NCBI RefSeq assembly: GCF_005406205.1
Contig: NZ_NXLZ01000002.1
Coordinates: 1 to 64,000, forward strand
DNA length: 64,000 nt
From: Campylobacter estrildidarum
Lineage (GTDB): Bacteria; Campylobacterota; Campylobacteria; Campylobacterales; Campylobacteraceae
Direction of reading: 5' to 3'
Every line of letters begins with the position of its first letter. The stretch's first letter is position 1. Below, piece by piece: positions 38,037-46,883 of this stretch. Made by a program: the position numbers and the translations under genes. The notes below the pieces were generated by a model, which was given only the letters and a program-made list of their open reading frames with translations, was not told the DNA's origin and did no database searches.

Positions 38037-40785
38037 TTTTCAAAACCTCACTACAACGCACACAAGGTTCGTTTTCTTTCTGGCTTTCTAGTTTCCAACA
38101 TCTAGGGCATTTATGTGATATAGCTTTAGCAACTTTAAATTTTTCACCTTCAATTTCAAATTCGCACAAAATTTCACCAAAGCCATCTTTGGCATCACTT
38201 ACCATAAACCAATCATTTAACTCATCTTTTGGTATAAAATTAAAACACTTAGAATCTGTGATAAGATTTAGTTCTAAAGTTGATTTTATCAATTTATCTT
38301 TTTTAAGTACATCAATTTTTTCAAAAAATTTCTCACGCACATTGAGTAAAAATTTATCATCTATGCCAAAATCATATTCAAATTTCTCTTTCAAGCTAAG
38401 ATCAAAAACATCAACTATATCATCTTTAATTAAAACATTAGCGTGTTCTAAAGCTTCATCAACACTATAAGTTAAAGTTGGAGCAAGTAAATTTAAAAGC
38501 TCTTTAGTTATTAGAGCCATTGCCACTTGAGCTGATTTTCTACGATCGCCATTTTTAGCATCACAGTACAATCTATCTTTACTGATATCAAGATATATTC
38601 CACTTAAATCCGCACTTAAAAAATTTAAAAGCATGTTAAAGCCTTTGGCAAATTCATAAGCTAGGAAATTTTCTTTAACATTTTTAAACACACGGGTTGC
38701 GCGTGTGAGTATCCATTTATCTATAAAACTAAATTCATTAATTTGTAAATTTTGTAAATCATTAATGTTTGCAAGTAAAAATCTTATAGTATTTCTTATT
38801 TTTCGGTATTGCTCACTTACTTGCTTTAAGATATTATCAGAAATTTTTAAATCACTTGAATAATCACTTAAGAGTATCCAAAGTCTTAAAATTTCAACCC
38901 CGTAAGTTTTAGCTACATATTCAGGTGCTATCACATTACCTTTGGATTTGGACATTTTTTGCCCTTTTTCATCTGTGGTAAATCCATGGGTTAAAATGTT
39001 TTCATAAGGAGCTATTTTGTTAATTGCAGTTCCTATAAGCAAAGAACTTTGAAACCAACCTCTATGCTGATCGCTTCCTTCTAAATACATATTCGCTCTT
39101 TTTTCTCCAGCGTCATAAATTCCACTATTTAAAACCGCATTCCAAGTGCTTCCGCTATCAAACCAAACATCTAAAATATCATAAACTTTTTCTAAATTTT
39201 CTGGATTATATTTTGAATTTTTAGGAATTAAATCTTTAATTTCAAATTCCCACCACGCATCAGCTCCATGTTTTTCAAAAATATTGGCCACAAAATCAAA
39301 AAGTTCAGAATCTAAAATCACTTCTTTAGTATTTTTATCTCTAAAAAAGGCTATAGGTGTTCCCCAATCTCTTTGGCGTGAAATACACCAATCAGGACGA
39401 TTTTCAACCATAGATCCAATTCTTTTTATGCCGCTTTGCGGATAGAATTTTGTTTTTAGAATTTGTTCTTTTGCGCATTCTCTTAAAGTTTTACTTTCTA
39501 AAAGTGCTTCATCCATTAAAATAAACCATTGTTTAGTTGCCCTATAAATGACAGGTTTATGAGTTCTCCAGCAAAACGGATAAGAGTGTATAAATTTGGA
39601 AGAATGCAATAAAGAATCACCCAAAAGTTCTAAAATTCTTTCATTAGCCTTAAAAATATGAAGTCCTATAAATTCATTTAGCAAATTTTCTGGCAAAAGT
39701 TTTTTAGTCCTTAAAGTTTCATCATAACACCCTCCATCATCCACAGGCATTAAAACTTCAATATTATATTTCAAACAAGCATAATAATCATCCTCACCAT
39801 GACCTGGAGCAGTATGCACGAGTCCGCTTCCACCATCCATCAAAACATGATCACCCATAATCAAAGTGGATTTTCTAAAATTTAAAGGATTAATCGCTTC
39901 TAATCTTTCAAATTCTTTTGCATTAAGCTCTTTTTGCACCTCTCCTTTTGTTAAACCTTTTTCTACCATACTTTTAAGCAAAGCACTTGCAAAAATAAAG
40001 CCTTCTTTGGTGATCACATAATTTTCATTAGGGTTTAAAGCAATGGCTTGATTTGCTACTAAAGTCCAAGGTGTAGTTGTCCAAATAACCGCACTAGCTT
40101 TTAAAACTCCTATTTTTTTACAAGCATTTTCATCTAAATCAAAGGCTACAAAGATAGAATAATCTTCTTTATCTTCGTATTCTACTTCAGCTTCAGCCAA
40201 AGCTGATTTTGCTGCCCAGCTCCAAAAAACAGGTTTGGAACGTTCGCATAATAACCCTTTTTTAGTAATCTCACACAAAGTTCTATAAATAGCCGCCTCA
40301 AATTCAAATTTCATTGTAAGATAAGGCTTGTCCCAATCTGCTATAATGCCAAGTTTTTTAAATTCTTCTCTTTGGACATCAACAAATTCACTAGCATGTT
40401 TTCTACAAAATTCTCGGATTTCTTTTTTGCTTAGGTTTTTTTTCTTCTCACCAAGCTTAATTTCAACTTGCTGCTCTATAGGCAAGCCGTGACAATCCCA
40501 ACCTGGGGTAAAACGAATTTTTTCTCCATTAAAATAATGCAATTTGATAATCGTTTCTTTTAAAATTTTATTTAAAGCATGACCGATATGAATATGGCCA
40601 TTTGCATAAGGAGGACCATCGTGTAGAGTAAAGGTATCGCAAGTATCTTTACGCTTTTGTTTCATTTTCTCATAAGCATAATTTTGATTAAACCATTTTT
40701 CAAATCTTTGAGGTTCAAACTCGGCCAAATTTGCACGCATAGAAAAAGTAGTATTGGGCAAAAGTAAGGTATCTTTGTAATCCAT
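38029..40785 (-). CDS. ileS: IleS, isoleucyl-tRNA synthetase
   Basis: A 918-residue class I synthetase with HIGH motif in [16 protein letters not shown] near residue 58, KMSKS motif in [10 protein letters not shown] near residue 603, an editing (CP1) domain between them with WTTTPWTL near residue 237, and a C-terminal zinc finger CPRCWKL ... CVRCSEVL. The DWKPY-type [13 protein letters not shown] region places it in the bacterial type 1 branch. It is the first gene of the ileS to nitrilase-like run. Confidence 0.95.
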   Translation of the reverse strand: MDYKDTLLLPNTTFSMRANLAEFEPQRFEKWFNQNYAYEKMKQKRKDTCDTFTLHDGPPYANGHIHIGHALNKILKETIIKLHYFNGEKIRFTPGWDCHGLPIEQQVEIKLGEKKKNLSKKEIREFCRKHASEFVDVQREEFKKLGIIADWDKPYLTMKFEFEAAIYRTLCEITKKGLLCERSKPVFWSWAAKSALAEAEVEYEDKEDYSIFVAFDLDENACKKIGVLKASAVIWTTTPWTLVANQAIALNPNENYVITKEGFIFASALLKSMVEKGLTKGEVQKELNAKEFERLEAINPLNFRKSTLIMGDHVLMDGGSGLVHTAPGHGEDDYYACLKYNIEVLMPVDDGGCYDETLRTKKLLPENLLNEFIGLHIFKANERILELLGDSLLHSSKFIHSYPFCWRTHKPVIYRATKQWFILMDEALLESKTLRECAKEQILKTKFYPQSGIKRIGSMVENRPDWCISRQRDWGTPIAFFRDKNTKEVILDSELFDFVANIFEKHGADAWWEFEIKDLIPKNSKYNPENLEKVYDILDVWFDSGSTWNAVLNSGIYDAGEKRANMYLEGSDQHRGWFQSSLLIGTAINKIAPYENILTHGFTTDEKGQKMSKSKGNVIAPEYVAKTYGVEILRLWILLSDYSSDLKISDNILKQVSEQYRKIRNTIRFLLANINDLQNLQINEFSFIDKWILTRATRVFKNVKENFLAYEFAKGFNMLLNFLSADLSGIYLDISKDRLYCDAKNGDRRKSAQVAMALITKELLNLLAPTLTYSVDEALEHANVLIKDDIVDVFDLSLKEKFEYDFGIDDKFLLNVREKFFEKIDVLKKDKLIKSTLELNLITDSKCFNFIPKDELNDWFMVSDAKDGFGEILCEFEIEGEKFKVAKAISHKCPRCWKLESQKENEPCVRCSEVLKNV

Positions 40786-40843
40786 TTTTCCACCTAAATT
40801 TTTTATAATCCCAAATTTTACTAAAATTAGTTTAAAATTTAGC

Positions 40844-40849
40844 TATAAT
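40844..40849 (+). promoter_or_regulatory. -10 box (TATAAT) of the CinA-like gene
   Basis: TATAAT 21 bases before the start codon, preceded by AAAATTAGTTTAAAATTTAGC. The leader carries AAAAGGGAAA as ribosome site. Confidence 0.5.
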
Positions 40850-40870
40850 TACACAAAAAAGGGAAATTTT

Positions 40871-41959
40871 ATGAAACATTTACTTTTTCTTATTGGCGAT
40901 GAACTAGAAATGAATGATGATTTTAGAGATTATATCTACCGTTGCTATAAAAAAAAATTTAAAGAAATTTGCGAAATTCGTTTTCAAAATAAAACCGATA
41001 AAGAATTACCTTTTTTACTAGAAAAACTTTTAACAGAATATGATTTTATAACCCTTTTTACCACATCTAATCATTATGCAACCATAGCTAAAATTCTTGC
41101 AACACTCAATGAAGATGCTTTGGTTTTAAAAGAGAATAATTTAGTTCCTGATAAAGCTTATTTTTCTAAAGATAGCTTTGTATGTGATTTTATCCATTCA
41201 AAAATCAATGTTATAAAAGCTACTATAGGACAAAAACTTCCTGAAATTCTTGGAGACATAAAACCAAATTTTACCTATTTTTGCCTTTTTGGTATAGATG
41301 ATGAAAGTGCTGTAGTACTTCTAGATGCCTTAACAAAATCTTATGAAGTTAAAATCAAAACAAGTAAAATACTAGATAATCTCACACTTATTAAAGCCAC
41401 TTGTCCTAATTTTGGAAAATTAGATGGATTTCTAATCAGTATTAAAAATCTTTTTGGGCAAAAAGTATTTTTAGGAAAAAATCCTTTGGATTTTATTATT
41501 TCAAAACTTCTAGAAAAAAACTTAAAAATTTCCTTTGCTGAAAGCTGCACAGGTGGGCTTTGTGCTAGCATGCTTACTAAATTTAATGGGGTGAGTCAAA
41601 TTTTTGAAGGATCGATTGTAAGCTATTCTAATCGCTTAAAACATGAATGGCTAGGTATTGCGGAAGAAAATTTGCAAAACAAAAGAGAATATAGTGAACG
41701 TTGTGTGTACTTTATGTTGAAAGGAATTTTTAAAACAGCAAAACCTGATTTTGCCTTAGCTATCAGTGGAGTAACCGGAGAAAATGATGAAGGCGCGATA
41801 AAATCAGGTACTGTTTATATAGGAGCGATGTTTAAAGATGGAACATTTGTACAAGAAATTCTTCATTTAGATGGAGATAGGGAATTCATGCAAAAACAAG
41901 CTGCGATGGCAACTTTTTGTTTATTATTAAAACTCAAGCCAGAAATTTTTGAATTTTAA
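40871..41959 (+). CDS. CinA-like protein with C-terminal nicotinamide-nucleotide amidase domain
   Basis: A 362-residue two-part protein. The C-terminal 165 residues are a PncC/CinA amidase domain with the active-site SFAESCTGGLCASML near residue 223, FEGSIVSYSNRLKHEWLG and LAISGVTGENDEGAIKSGTV. The N-terminal 195 residues have IGDELEMND at the start, as CinA does, but the rest diverges from the COG1058 pyrophosphatase domain, so that activity is uncertain. Likely role: deamidating NMN in NAD recycling. It corresponds to Cj1062. Confidence 0.78.
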   Translation: MKHLLFLIGDELEMNDDFRDYIYRCYKKKFKEICEIRFQNKTDKELPFLLEKLLTEYDFITLFTTSNHYATIAKILATLNEDALVLKENNLVPDKAYFSKDSFVCDFIHSKINVIKATIGQKLPEILGDIKPNFTYFCLFGIDDESAVVLLDALTKSYEVKIKTSKILDNLTLIKATCPNFGKLDGFLISIKNLFGQKVFLGKNPLDFIISKLLEKNLKISFAESCTGGLCASMLTKFNGVSQIFEGSIVSYSNRLKHEWLGIAEENLQNKREYSERCVYFMLKGIFKTAKPDFALAISGVTGENDEGAIKSGTVYIGAMFKDGTFVQEILHLDGDREFMQKQAAMATFCLLLKLKPEIFEF

Positions 41960-41987
41960 TTTTATAAATGATTAAACTTCTATAGCC

Positions 41988-41993
41988 TATAAT
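41988..41993 (+). promoter_or_regulatory. -10 box (TATAAT) of the nitroreductase pair
   Basis: TATAAT 35 bases before the ATG of the first nitroreductase, with AAAGGAG in the leader. Confidence 0.5.
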
Positions 41994-42028
41994 TAATTTA
42001 GCTTAAATTACATTAAAGGAGTTAATTT

Positions 42029-42649
42029 ATGAATTTTAAAGATCTTATTTTAAAACGCCATGCTTGTAAATTATTTAGTGATAAAAAGATCAATGAAAAT
42101 GACTTAAATTTTATCCTAGAAAGCGGAATTTTAACTCCAAGTTCTTACGGCCTTGAACCTTGGAAATTCATTGTTTTTGAAAAGCAAGAAGATAATTTAG
42201 AACTTTCTAAATTGTGTTTTAATCAACAAAATGTCGCAAGTGCAAGTCATAATATCGTTATTTTAGCTAGAAAAGATTTGCAAAGCAAAGATGCTTTTAT
42301 TCAAAAGCAAGTGCGTCGATTCTCTGATTGCAATGAAGAAAAATTCCAAAAAATTCTACAAATTTATACCCAAAAAACCGATACTATGAATGATAGAGAA
42401 CTTTATCATTATGCCCAACTTCAATGCTATCTTGCGATGATGCAAATGTCTTTAGCAGCAATTAGTTTAGGGATAGATTCTTGCATGATAGGCGGATTTG
42501 ACAAAGATAAAATAGATCATTTTTTAAAATTAAACCACCCTTTTGAAACAGCTGTTGTCTTATCGCTTGGATATAGAGCACAAGAACCAAAACATACAAC
42601 CAAACGTCTAAATTTTGATGAAGTAGTTGAATTTTACAAGGAAAAATAA
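42029..42649 (+). CDS. NAD(P)H nitroreductase family protein, paralogue of RdxA
   Basis: A 206-residue FMN-dependent nitroreductase. FMN-binding RHACKLFSD near residue 10, ESGILTPSSYGLEPWKFIV near residue 30, and GIDSCMIGGFDKDKI near residue 150 are all present. Its product is similar to the adjacent RdxA (PSS-x-GLEPW-x-F shared), and its stop overlaps the rdxA ATG by one base, so the pair look like a tandem duplication that has since diverged. Only a remnant is found at this position in NCTC 11168 (Cj1064, from memory), whereas here the gene is intact. Confidence 0.82.
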   Translation: MNFKDLILKRHACKLFSDKKINENDLNFILESGILTPSSYGLEPWKFIVFEKQEDNLELSKLCFNQQNVASASHNIVILARKDLQSKDAFIQKQVRRFSDCNEEKFQKILQIYTQKTDTMNDRELYHYAQLQCYLAMMQMSLAAISLGIDSCMIGGFDKDKIDHFLKLNHPFETAVVLSLGYRAQEPKHTTKRLNFDEVVEFYKEK

Positions 42650-43254
42650 TGAAAGAACTTGAAATTTTTTACAATAGATATTCTTGTAGGAATTTTAAAA
42701 AAAATGAAAAATTAGATCTACAAACTTTACAAACTATATTAGAAATTGCCCGTCTTAGTCCTAGTTCTTTAGGCTTAGAACCTTGGAGATTTTTAGTAGT
42801 ACAAGATCAAAATAAAAAAGAAGAATTAGTAGAAATTTGCAATCATCAAAATCATGTTAAAGATTGCTCTACTTTAATTATCATTGTTTCAAGATTTGAT
42901 TTTTTAAATTATTTTGAAGAAAAACTTAGAAAAAGAGATATGAGCGAAGAAGAAATTCAAAAACGTTTAAACACTTATATGCCCTTTTTAAAATCTCTTA
43001 ATAATGAACAAAAAATTGCCTATGCGAGAGAACAAGCTCACATAGCGCTTGCAGGTATACTTTATAGTGCCAATGCTTTAAATATAGCGAGTTGTCCTAT
43101 AGGTGGCTTTAACAAAGAAAGGCTTGACTCTTACTTATCTCTTAATGCTGAAATTGAAGGAACTACTTTAGTAGTAGCTTTAGGCTATTCCAATGATGAA
43201 AAAATTCCTCAAAAAAATCGTTTTAAGTTTGATGAAGTGGTTCAATTTTTATAG
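42649..43254 (+). CDS. rdxA: RdxA, oxygen-insensitive nitroreductase
   Basis: A 201-residue nitroreductase with RYSCRNFKKNE near residue 10, LSPSSLGLEPWRFLVV near residue 37 and ASCPIGGFNKERLD near residue 148. It matches Campylobacter RdxA in length and in its position directly before pgsA. In this genus and in Helicobacter its activity reduces nitro compounds such as metronidazole. It is translated from the stop/start overlap of the upstream paralogue. Confidence 0.85.
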   Translation: MKELEIFYNRYSCRNFKKNEKLDLQTLQTILEIARLSPSSLGLEPWRFLVVQDQNKKEELVEICNHQNHVKDCSTLIIIVSRFDFLNYFEEKLRKRDMSEEEIQKRLNTYMPFLKSLNNEQKIAYAREQAHIALAGILYSANALNIASCPIGGFNKERLDSYLSLNAEIEGTTLVVALGYSNDEKIPQKNRFKFDEVVQFL

Positions 43255-43297
43255 TTTTTTCTAAAATAAACTGAATTTTTATAAATAAAAATATTTA

Positions 43298-43323
43298 CTT
43301 GGTAAGGATTGATCTTTACCAAG
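43298..43323. promoter_or_regulatory. Inverted repeat between rdxA and pgsA
   Basis: CTTGGTAAGG/ATC..TTACCAAG: an 8-bp perfect arm (CTTGGTAA / TTACCAAG) extended by further partly paired bases, 26 bases in all. There is no U-run after it in either direction long enough for a strong terminator. It could be an operator upstream of the pgsA promoter or a weak terminator for rdxA. Confidence 0.45.
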
Positions 43324-43357
43324 ACTTTACTACAATTTTATATAATTTCCAAAACTT

Positions 43358-43363
43358 TATAAT
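43358..43363 (+). promoter_or_regulatory. -10 box (TATAAT) of pgsA-rseP-virK
   Basis: TATAAT 16 bases before the pgsA ATG; a second TATAAT lies at 43341-43346. Either would place the inverted repeat at 43298-43323 in the upstream operator zone. Confidence 0.45.
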
Positions 43364-43379
43364 TTTTATAAGGCTATAA

Positions 43380-43916
43380 ATGAATTTTCCAAATATTTTG
43401 GCGTTTTTAAGGATTATTTTAGCGCCTTTATTGTTTTTTTTATTAACACACTCTTTTAAAGAAATACATCAAAGCTGGATCAATTATTTTGCAGCTTTAA
43501 CTTTTTCTTTAGCAGCAATCAGCGATTTTTTTGATGGTTATATTGCAAGAACTTGGAATCAAACAACAAAGTTAGGAGGGATTTTAGATCCTTTAGCTGA
43601 TAAAATGCTTATTTTAGCAGCTTTTTTAGGCTTATTGATGATAGGAAGAGCAAATGAATGGATTGTTTATCTTATACTCGTTCGTGAATTTTTTATCACT
43701 GGATTTCGCGTTGTAATGGTTAGCGAAAATTTAAATGTCAATGCCTCATTTACAGGAAAGCTTAAAACGACTTTTCAAATGATAGCTATAGGATTTTTAA
43801 CAATGGAGTGGATAGGAGGAGAAATTCTGCTTTATATCGCCTTCTTTTTAACTCTTTATTCTGGCTTAGAATACGTTTTAAGCTATATAAAACAAAATAA
43901 AGGAAAACTTCAATGA
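43380..43916 (+). CDS. pgsA: PgsA, phosphatidylglycerophosphate synthase
   Basis: A 178-residue membrane enzyme with the CDP-alcohol phosphotransferase motif DG-x2-AR-x8-G-x3-D-x3-D, seen as DGYIARTWNQTTKL then GGILDPLAD near residue 50-72. It makes PG-phosphate from CDP-diacylglycerol and glycerol-3-phosphate. It overlaps rseP by four bases. Confidence 0.93.
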   Translation: MNFPNILAFLRIILAPLLFFLLTHSFKEIHQSWINYFAALTFSLAAISDFFDGYIARTWNQTTKLGGILDPLADKMLILAAFLGLLMIGRANEWIVYLILVREFFITGFRVVMVSENLNVNASFTGKLKTTFQMIAIGFLTMEWIGGEILLYIAFFLTLYSGLEYVLSYIKQNKGKLQ

Positions 43917-45016
43917 AATCTTTATTTTTTTTAATTTTAATACTCATACTTGGATTTAAATTTTATTCTATAGAATTTTTAGCAACAATTTTAGTCATTT
44001 CTTTTTTGATTTTTTTCCATGAATTGGGACATTTTTTAGCAGCAAAATCTTTAGGAGTGAAAGTCGAAGTTTTTAGTATAGGTTTTGGAAAAAGTCTTTT
44101 AGAATATAAATTTAAAAACACCATTTATCGTTTAAGCGCTTTACCTTTTGGTGGCTATGTTAAACTTAAAGGACAAGACGATATGCGTCCAGGTTTTGAA
44201 AATTTTGATCCAGATAGTTATAGTGTTTTAAATCCTTTTAAAAAAATTTATATTCTTTTTGCAGGACCTTTTTTTAATCTTCTTTTAGCTTTTATACTTT
44301 ATATAATTATAGGAAATTTGGGAATACAAAAATTATCAACGCAAATAGGTTCTATTATGCCAAATTCAGCTGCACAAATAGCAGGTATAAAGCCTGATGA
44401 TACAATTTTAGCTATCGATGGAGTTAAAATTAAAAGTTTTGATGAAATTTCTGAACATTTAAAATTGAAACCTTTAAAACTTCTTATAGATAGAAATGGA
44501 GAAAAGTTAGAACTTAATCTTACTCCAAAAATAGGACAAGGTTATAATGATTTTGGTCAATTGATTCCAAAAGCACAACTTGGAGTAAGTCCGAAAGGCA
44601 CTAGTGTATTGGTTTTTCATAGTGGTTTGCAAAGTTTAAATTATGCCTTACATGAAAGTATCAAAGCCTCGACGCTTATCATTAAAGGTATAGTAAAACT
44701 TGCAAATGGAGAAGTAGAAGCTAAAAATTTAGGTGGTATTATTACTATGGCTAATATCACCTCAAAAGCGGCACAAACGAGTTTTACACTTCTTTTACTT
44801 ATTGCCGCTTTAATTTCTATCAATCTAGGAATTTTAAATCTCTTGCCTATTCCTATGCTTGATGGAGGACATATATTGTTTAATATTTATGAAATTATTT
44901 TCAGACGTAAAGTTCCACAAAAAGCTTTTGAATATCTAAGCTATGGAGGAATGGCTATACTTTTAAGCTTAATGCTTTTTGCTACTTTTAATGATATCTT
45001 AAGAGCTTTACAATGA
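43913..45016 (+). CDS. rseP: RseP-type site-2 intramembrane metalloprotease
   Basis: A 367-residue protein with the zinc motif HExxH in FFHELGHFLAAKSLG near residue 36, GGYVKLKGQDD near residue 82, one PDZ domain (about 140-215: PNSAAQIAGIKPDDTILAIDG), and the C-terminal LPIPMLDGGHILFN supplying the third zinc ligand. It cleaves substrates inside the inner membrane. It is sandwiched between pgsA and the VirK-like gene with four-base overlaps. Confidence 0.92.
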   Translation: MKSLFFLILILILGFKFYSIEFLATILVISFLIFFHELGHFLAAKSLGVKVEVFSIGFGKSLLEYKFKNTIYRLSALPFGGYVKLKGQDDMRPGFENFDPDSYSVLNPFKKIYILFAGPFFNLLLAFILYIIIGNLGIQKLSTQIGSIMPNSAAQIAGIKPDDTILAIDGVKIKSFDEISEHLKLKPLKLLIDRNGEKLELNLTPKIGQGYNDFGQLIPKAQLGVSPKGTSVLVFHSGLQSLNYALHESIKASTLIIKGIVKLANGEVEAKNLGGIITMANITSKAAQTSFTLLLLIAALISINLGILNLLPIPMLDGGHILFNIYEIIFRRKVPQKAFEYLSYGGMAILLSLMLFATFNDILRALQ

Positions 45017-45891
45017 GTCAAAATTTCACCTATCCTTTACCCAATTTTTCAGATTCAAAAAAGAGTGTTACTTTTTGGCGTTATTCACGTTTTTGGGCTA
45101 GAAAACTCTTGTATTTTTCTCAAATAAATTTTTTCATTAAAACACTCAATGAAGAAAAAAATAATCATTTAAAATACTTTTTTCAAGAAAGATCTTATGC
45201 TTGTTATAATGTTATCAGGAGATTTTGCGATAAAAGTTTTAGCGCCAATGATAGGGTTAAAACTTTGCTTTATGATGTCGATAAAGGATTGAAAACATTT
45301 ACTTTTTTTCCAGAAAAGAAAAATATTTTTACGCTTAAAGATGAAGAAAATACTTTTGAAATTGTTCTTGATCAAAATCATCATGTTTGCGAGGAAGGTT
45401 TTTGGGCTATCAAGCTTAAATTTAACACTCAAGTCATCTTACAAGCAAGTTTTTGCTTTACTCTTGAAAATAACATTTTAATTGCTTGTATACAAGGTTA
45501 TAAACATGAAAATTTAGACTCTTTAAAAATCAATAAAATTTGCACCAAAAAATTTTTTGGACTAAGACCTGCAGATTTAATCATAGAATGCATTAAAATT
45601 TTAACTAAAGTTTTAAATTGCAATGCCACACTTGGTGTTTATGAAAAAAATCAAATTCGATCTAAAAAAGGACAAAGTAAAGGTTATTATGTAAATTATC
45701 AAAAAATTTGGCTCGAAAATGGCGGAAAACTTATAAAAATTAGTAAATACAAATATTATAAACTCTCACACTCTCGAAAAAAAATGGAAGAAATTCCAAG
45801 CCAAAAACGCTCTATGTATAAAAAGCGTTTTGCAATACTTAATGAAATTGAAACAAACTTAAATCAAATTTTTCTAAATAATGCTTCTTAG
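45013..45891 (+). CDS. VirK/YbjX (DUF535) family protein
   Basis: A 292-residue soluble protein of the DUF535 family, with FWARKLLYFSQINFFI near residue 27, CDKSFSANDRVKTLLYD near residue 72, and the C-terminal Lys/Arg-rich region KKGQSKGYYVNY and KKRFAILNEI. Members in other enteric pathogens (VirK) affect resistance to antimicrobial peptides; the biochemical activity is unknown. It corresponds to Cj1069. The last 18 bases overlap the end of the convergent epimerase gene. Confidence 0.8.
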   Translation: MSQNFTYPLPNFSDSKKSVTFWRYSRFWARKLLYFSQINFFIKTLNEEKNNHLKYFFQERSYACYNVIRRFCDKSFSANDRVKTLLYDVDKGLKTFTFFPEKKNIFTLKDEENTFEIVLDQNHHVCEEGFWAIKLKFNTQVILQASFCFTLENNILIACIQGYKHENLDSLKINKICTKKFFGLRPADLIIECIKILTKVLNCNATLGVYEKNQIRSKKGQSKGYYVNYQKIWLENGGKLIKISKYKYYKLSHSRKKMEEIPSQKRSMYKKRFAILNEIETNLNQIFLNNAS

Positions 45892-46875
45892 ATACCTAAC
45901 GCTCTTTTCGCAACCCTCTTTCTGAAGTTGCAAAAGCTTTTCTAATAGCTCATTGGAAACTTCTTGAGGATAATAATACTGCATAGCTTTTAAGCCTTCA
46001 AACAAAGGTTTTTCTAACTTAAATGCTCCTTCTCCAAGCTCACTAACCCCACCAGTTCCTTTTTCTCTTTTAAAAGTTGCACAATAAGGAAAACATTGCT
46101 CTATATTGATACGATCCAAACCTTCATTTTTTAAAATTTCTACACAAGCTTTAATATCAATATTTCCTTCTCCCAAAGGCACACCGCAAACATAATCTAC
46201 TCCATCTTCATTAAAAATAATATGATCTTTACAATGAGTGCTAAAAGTATATTTCGCCATATCTTTACAAGCTTTAATAGGATCTTCATAAGCCATCATC
46301 GAATTTCCAAAATCATACAAAAATCCTATTCTAGGATGATTGATTAGAGCTAATAATTCAAGCAAATCGCCTGAAGTTTGATATTCATGATTTTCTATAG
46401 CAAGTTTTAAATCATATTTTTCTAAAATCTCGATTAAAGCCTTAATTTCATTATGTGAATTTAAAAAATCTTCTTTATTAAAGACTGCTGTTATTTTAGA
46501 ATCATCAAAACTGCCATCACTCGCATTTTTAACTTTTTTATTTTTATCGGTTAAAGGAACATAAGATCTTATGATTTTGGCATTTAAGGTTTGTGCCACT
46601 TTAGCAATTTTTTCAAATTTATTTTTATCAAAACCCTTAGCATCAATTTCACAATACATATTATATTCATCAAGTTTTGCTTTAATTTTTTTAAGATGAT
46701 GCTCGTCATTGCTTCCTAAACATCCCCATTCTTCATCCAAACCAAAATCTTTAATGATATTAATCATCACTCCATCACAGCCTAGTTCTTTTGCAAAATC
46801 TATATAAGAAAATATATCCATTCTGCCATTTTGAAACCATAAATGCATACTTTCTGTTTCTAAACCAATTTTCAT
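45874..46875 (-). CDS. TIM-barrel sugar phosphate isomerase/epimerase
   Basis: A 333-residue xylose-isomerase-like (AP endonuclease 2 fold) protein. Metal-binding elements are visible: LAIENHEYQ near residue 157, FLYDFGNSMM near residue 186, TFSTHCKDHI near residue 213 and INIEQCFPY near residue 258, giving the expected Glu/Asp/His/Glu set. It would isomerise or epimerise a sugar or inositol derivative; the substrate is not evident. It lies 8 bases after the MFS gene, so the two form an uptake-plus-catabolism pair. I do not recall this pair at this position in NCTC 11168. Confidence 0.75.
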   Translation of the reverse strand: MKIGLETESMHLWFQNGRMDIFSYIDFAKELGCDGVMINIIKDFGLDEEWGCLGSNDEHHLKKIKAKLDEYNMYCEIDAKGFDKNKFEKIAKVAQTLNAKIIRSYVPLTDKNKKVKNASDGSFDDSKITAVFNKEDFLNSHNEIKALIEILEKYDLKLAIENHEYQTSGDLLELLALINHPRIGFLYDFGNSMMAYEDPIKACKDMAKYTFSTHCKDHIIFNEDGVDYVCGVPLGEGNIDIKACVEILKNEGLDRINIEQCFPYCATFKREKGTGGVSELGEGAFKLEKPLFEGLKAMQYYYPQEVSNELLEKLLQLQKEGCEKSVRYLRSII

Positions 46876-46883
46876 TTCTTCTC

